Source: Flavobacterium sp. CF108 (lineage in GTDB: Bacteria; Bacteroidota; Bacteroidia; Flavobacteriales; Flavobacteriaceae). From it: a stretch of DNA of 64,000 nucleotides. Positions within the stretch are counted from its first letter, which is position 1. Every line of letters begins with the position of its first letter. The stretch is from NCBI RefSeq assembly GCF_900129795.1, contig NZ_FQWW01000005.1, positions 372,001 through 436,000 of the forward strand, given 5' to 3'. The notes beneath the pieces were generated by a model, which saw nothing but the letters and a program-made list of their open reading frames with translations, did no database searches and had not been told where the DNA came from. Shown here in pieces: positions 60,481 through 64,000 of this stretch. The position numbers were made by a program, and so were the translations under genes.

Positions 60481-60564
60481 CCTTTAACGAAAAAAAAAAA
60501 TATTTTACTAGGAAAGTTAACAAATTATTAAGAGTTTTGCGATACTAATTCAAAATATTTAAAA

Positions 60565-63500
60565 ATGAAACTAAAGTTCAATGGATTCTTAGTACTTTTA
60601 TTAGTACTAGTTGCGCAACTTTCTTTTGCGCAAGAAAGAGCTGTTTCGGGAACAGTTTCTGATAATGCAGGAATGCCTTTACCAGGTGTTAGTGTATTAG
60701 TTAAAGGAACAAAAGCCGGAACACAAACCGATTTTGATGGTAAATACTCTATCAAAGCATCATCAAGCCAAATTTTGGTATTTAGCTACATTGGGATGAA
60801 AACCCAAGAAATAGCTGCAACTTCATCAACAGTTAACGTAAGTTTAGCTGGAGATGCACAAGAACTTGAAAGCGTTGTTGTAACAACAGCTTTAGGTGTA
60901 AAAAGAGAGAAAAAATCTCTTGGTTACGCCACACAAGAGGTTAAAGGAGGAGATTTAAGAAATGGTACATCTAGTGGTAACTTCTTAAACGAACTTTCTG
61001 GAAAAGTTGCGGGTGTTAACATTACAAGAAACACAAACTTTGGTGGTTCTACAAGTGCAATTTCCAGAGGGGTTAAAGCAATTGGTCAAAGTAATGAAAT
61101 GTTAATCGTTATTGATGGTATGCCTATCAACAACGGAAACAATACAAATGATGGATTAACTACTCAGTCTTCAGGAGCAAGAGGATACGATTATGGAAAT
61201 AATGGTATGGACATTAACCCAGAAGACATCGAAAGCGTTAACGTTTTAAAAGGTGCTGCTGCATCTGCATTATACGGTTATTTAGCTGGTAATGGGGTTT
61301 TAATGATTACTACTAAAAAAGGTAAAGCTAAAAAAGGATTAGGAATTACAGTTTCATCTGAAGTAGTAACAGGTTCTCCAGACAAAAGCACATTCGTGAA
61401 ATATCAAAAAGAATACGGAGCTGGTTACGGAGGTTCTTTCGGTGAGCAAGATATTGACGGTGATGGTACTCCAGATCTAGTTGTTGCAATGGGAGATGAT
61501 GCTTCTGTTGGAGATAGATTTGACCCATCATTAAATGTTTACCAATGGGATGCATTCTCTGCTTACCCAGGAAACGGTAACTACGGAAAAGCTACACCTT
61601 GGAAAGCTGCAGCTAATGACCCAAATTCTTTCTTCAAAAATTCACTTTCATTAGTAAACAGTATCTCATTTGAAGATGGTAACGAAAAAACAAACGTTGT
61701 TTTCAATTACACAAACACAAACCAAACTGGTACATTAATCAACAGTGAATTAAGAAAAAACAACTTCAGTTTAAAATTAAATCATCAGTTTACTGACAGA
61801 CTATCTCTTAGCACATTTGCTAACTTCTCTGCTCAACAAACTACTGGTAGAAACATGACAGGATACAGCGACAATATCGTTTCTGGTTTCCGTCAATGGT
61901 GGCAGACTAACGTTGACATCAAACAACTTGAACAAGCTTATAACAATTCAGGTCAACAAAACATTACTTGGAACAGAAAATCTCCTGAAAACGGAGCTCC
62001 AGCTTACTGGAATAATCCATACTTTGAGCGTTATCAAAACTATCAAAATGATAGAAGAAACCGTTTTATTGGTTATGCAAACTTGACATACAAAATTGCT
62101 GACTGGGTTTCTGCAACAGGAAAAATCTCAACAGATACTTATGATGAGTTACGTGAAGAAAGAGTTGCTGTAGGTTCTGTAGCAAAAACTTTTGGTATTA
62201 ATGCTCTTGACGAAACTTCAGGTTACCAACGTTATAATGGTAATTTCTCTGAGCAAAACTATGATTTACTTCTTAACTTCAAACATAACTTTGGAGAAGA
62301 CATTAGCTTAACTGGAGTAGCTGGGGGTACAATAAGAAATACTTATTTCAACCAAATTACAGCTTCTACTCAAGGAGGTTTAATTATTCCTGGAATTTAC
62401 AGTTTATCAAACTCACGTTCTGCTAGTCCATATCCATATGAAAGAGAAACAAGAACATCAGTAAACAGTTACTATGCTTCTGCTTCATTAGGATATGTAG
62501 ATACTTACTTTATTGATGCAACTGCACGTAGAGATGCTTTCTCAAATCTTCCTGCTGATGACAATACTTTAACTAGTTATTCAGTTTCTGGTAGCTGGGT
62601 ATTCTCTAAAAACTTAAACGCTAGCTGGTTATCTTTTGGTAAATTAAGAGGAGGTTACTCTGAAAGCCCACTTGGAACTCCTGCTTTAGCATTAGTTGAT
62701 ACTTACACTAAATTTGACCCATTCAACAATAATCAAATGTATTCTGTAAACTCAATTAAAAACAATCCAGACTTAAAGCCTATTAAGACAAACACTACAG
62801 AGGTTGGTCTTGAGATGCAGTTCTTAAACAGAAGAGTTGGATTTGATGTGAGTTTATACAAAAACGTAAATGATGGTGAAGCTGTAAGAGTTCCTTACTC
62901 AACTGCTACAGGATATACTTCTAAATACGTAAATGCTGCAACAATTGAAAATAAAGGTATCGAGATTCAATTTAATGTTACTCCAGTTAAAACAAACAAT
63001 TTCTCTTGGGATATTAACGTAAACTGGTCTAAAAACGAGAACGAAGTAACAGCTTTAGCTGATGGAGTTTCTAACTTACAAATTGCTTCATTCCCAGGAA
63101 CTGTAACTTTAAACGCTGTAGTTGGACAACCTTTTGGAGTATTAAAAGGAACTGATTACACTTATACTGCTGACGGGCAAAAAATCATTAACCCATCAAC
63201 TGGTAGATATGTAATTAACACTTCAACAAACAATATTATTGGAAACATCAATCCTGACTGGATTGGAGGTATTCGTAACAAATTCGCTTACAAAAGCTTA
63301 TCTTTCAGTTTCTTAATTGATACTAAACACGGAGGAGATGTTTTCTCTACTGACCAATGGTACGGTGTTGGAACTGGACTTGGTGATGGAACTGCTGGTA
63401 ACAATGACCTTGGACTTCCAAAAAGAAACTCACTTGTTAATGGTGGTGGTGTAATCCTTCCTGGTGTATATGCTGACGGAACTCCAAACACAACCAGAAC

Positions 63501-63816
63501 TGTTTACTCAACAGGTGGAGCTATCACAAATGCTTATACTAACGGACCAAGAAGTCAGTATGTTTACGATGCTGGTTTTATTAAACTAAGAGAGGTAAAC
63601 ATTACTTATACTTTGCCATCTTCATTAGTACAAAAAATGAAATTGGTTGATGCAAAAGTTTCACTTATCGGATCTAACTTATGGATAATTCAAAAAAATC
63701 TTCCAGATGCAGACCCAGAAAGTGGATTAGGATCTAACGTAGGATCACAAGGTCTTTCTATCGGTTCTTTACCAACAACTAGAAATATTGGTTGTAACTT
63801 AACAATAAAATTCTAA
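60565..63816 (+). CDS. susC: SusC/RagA TonB-linked outer-membrane transporter
   Basis: 1083 aa. Signal peptide (to about residue 22, LSFAQ), a carboxypeptidase-regulatory-like domain (about 25-105, VSGTVSDNAGMPLPGVSVLV), the TonB plug (about 120-240, LNELSGKVAGVNITR and VLKGAAASALYG) and a long 22-strand barrel ending NLTIKF. Energy-dependent uptake of oligomers or peptides. The SusD-like gene starts 3 bp after its stop. No glycosidase or regulator is nearby in the window, so the substrate cannot be inferred. Confidence 0.95.
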   Translation: MKLKFNGFLVLLLVLVAQLSFAQERAVSGTVSDNAGMPLPGVSVLVKGTKAGTQTDFDGKYSIKASSSQILVFSYIGMKTQEIAATSSTVNVSLAGDAQELESVVVTTALGVKREKKSLGYATQEVKGGDLRNGTSSGNFLNELSGKVAGVNITRNTNFGGSTSAISRGVKAIGQSNEMLIVIDGMPINNGNNTNDGLTTQSSGARGYDYGNNGMDINPEDIESVNVLKGAAASALYGYLAGNGVLMITTKKGKAKKGLGITVSSEVVTGSPDKSTFVKYQKEYGAGYGGSFGEQDIDGDGTPDLVVAMGDDASVGDRFDPSLNVYQWDAFSAYPGNGNYGKATPWKAAANDPNSFFKNSLSLVNSISFEDGNEKTNVVFNYTNTNQTGTLINSELRKNNFSLKLNHQFTDRLSLSTFANFSAQQTTGRNMTGYSDNIVSGFRQWWQTNVDIKQLEQAYNNSGQQNITWNRKSPENGAPAYWNNPYFERYQNYQNDRRNRFIGYANLTYKIADWVSATGKISTDTYDELREERVAVGSVAKTFGINALDETSGYQRYNGNFSEQNYDLLLNFKHNFGEDISLTGVAGGTIRNTYFNQITASTQGGLIIPGIYSLSNSRSASPYPYERETRTSVNSYYASASLGYVDTYFIDATARRDAFSNLPADDNTLTSYSVSGSWVFSKNLNASWLSFGKLRGGYSESPLGTPALALVDTYTKFDPFNNNQMYSVNSIKNNPDLKPIKTNTTEVGLEMQFLNRRVGFDVSLYKNVNDGEAVRVPYSTATGYTSKYVNAATIENKGIEIQFNVTPVKTNNFSWDINVNWSKNENEVTALADGVSNLQIASFPGTVTLNAVVGQPFGVLKGTDYTYTADGQKIINPSTGRYVINTSTNNIIGNINPDWIGGIRNKFAYKSLSFSFLIDTKHGGDVFSTDQWYGVGTGLGDGTAGNNDLGLPKRNSLVNGGGVILPGVYADGTPNTTRTVYSTGGAITNAYTNGPRSQYVYDAGFIKLREVNITYTLPSSLVQKMKLVDAKVSLIGSNLWIIQKNLPDADPESGLGSNVGSQGLSIGSLPTTRNIGCNLTIKF

Positions 63817-63819
63817 GCT

Positions 63820-64000
63820 ATGAAAAATAGACTAATAATATTAATATCGTTTATAACCTTATTTGCATCATGCTCTGATGACTTTGGAGGAATGAACGAA
63901 GACACAAAAAACCCAACCATTACTTCACCTGAGTTCTTATTCACCAATGCAGAAAAAACTATGGTGGATCAGGTTACAAGTACATCTGTAAACTTTAACG
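63820..64000 (+). CDS. susD: SusD/RagB-like lipoprotein, N-terminal part (cut by window end)
   Basis: ATG at 63820, 3 bases after the SusC stop. 60 codons are visible: lipoprotein signal MKNRLIILISFITLFASC with the lipobox cysteine at residue 18, then DDFGGMNEDTKNPT and FLFTNAEKTM, like the SusD-type nutrient-binding lipoproteins. It caps the SusC barrel on the cell surface. Confidence 0.9.
   Translation, partial: MKNRLIILISFITLFASCSDDFGGMNEDTKNPTITSPEFLFTNAEKTMVDQVTSTSVNFN

Noticed and set aside
60481..60564. Promoter for susC
   Set aside because: TAAGAGTTTTG resembles the -10 box but has the wrong internal spacing for TAnnTTTG, and there is no matching TTG.

Overview
The window is a low-GC, AT-rich stretch of a Bacteroidota chromosome, most likely a Flavobacterium. 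The genus call is inference. It rests on promoters of the TTG-N19/20-TAnnTTTG type, a SusC/SusD pair, a UpxY-like NusG paralogue, the ribosomal gene order and the protein flavour. No tRNA, rRNA, CRISPR array, insertion sequence or prophage gene was seen.

Region 1 (1-32.9 kb, all minus strand) is one long surface-polysaccharide locus read from right to left. It opens with an export lipoprotein (Wza-like) and a BY-kinase co-polymerase (Wzc-like), then a UDP-HexNAc 4-epimerase, UDP-glucose dehydrogenase and a NusG-like specialised elongation factor. An intrinsic terminator and an 855-bp gap follow; the gap contains the decayed remains of a second nucleotide-sugar dehydrogenase. Next come mannose-1-phosphate guanylyltransferase, RmlB, a second export pair (807-aa SLBB protein and a kinase-less Wzz-like protein), a second epimerase with an intact dehydrogenase, and a dTDP-3-amino-sugar block (two FdtA-like cupins, an acyltransferase and an aminotransferase). 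The distal half has a Wzx flippase, four GT-B glycosyltransferases, WecB, an EpsG-like polymerase, a beta-helix protein, a PglC/D/E-like diacetamido-sugar block, RmlC/D/A and the start of a FlaA1/CapD-type dehydratase cut by the window edge. Predicted precursors are dTDP-rhamnose, a dTDP-3-acylamino-3,6-dideoxyhexose, a UDP-2,4-diacetamido-trideoxyhexose, UDP-ManNAc and/or UDP-HexNAc uronic acids, UDP-GlcA and GDP-mannose. The product is probably a Wzx/Wzy-assembled O-antigen, capsule or EPS.

Region 2 (33-41 kb) is housekeeping: recR, a CoA-binding protein, marC (the only plus-strand gene here), two arginine-deiminase-fold hydrolases (one CtlX-like), citrate synthase, enolase and carbamoyl-phosphate synthase small subunit. 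Clear intrinsic terminators separate most units.

Region 3 (41.2-58.6 kb, minus) is the str-S10-spc-alpha ribosomal supercluster, rpsL to rplQ, with fusA, secY, infA and rpoA. The sequence shows three consensus promoters (before rpsL, before rplC, before rpsH) and terminators after rpsJ and after rplQ. rpsJ therefore belongs to the str unit, and the S10 unit effectively starts at rplC. rpmJ (38 codons) encodes a zinc-ligand-poor L36.

Region 4 (58.8-64 kb, plus) holds a TTG-initiated Omp85-like outer-membrane protein, a SusC/RagA TonB-dependent transporter and the start of its SusD-like lipoprotein, cut by the window end.
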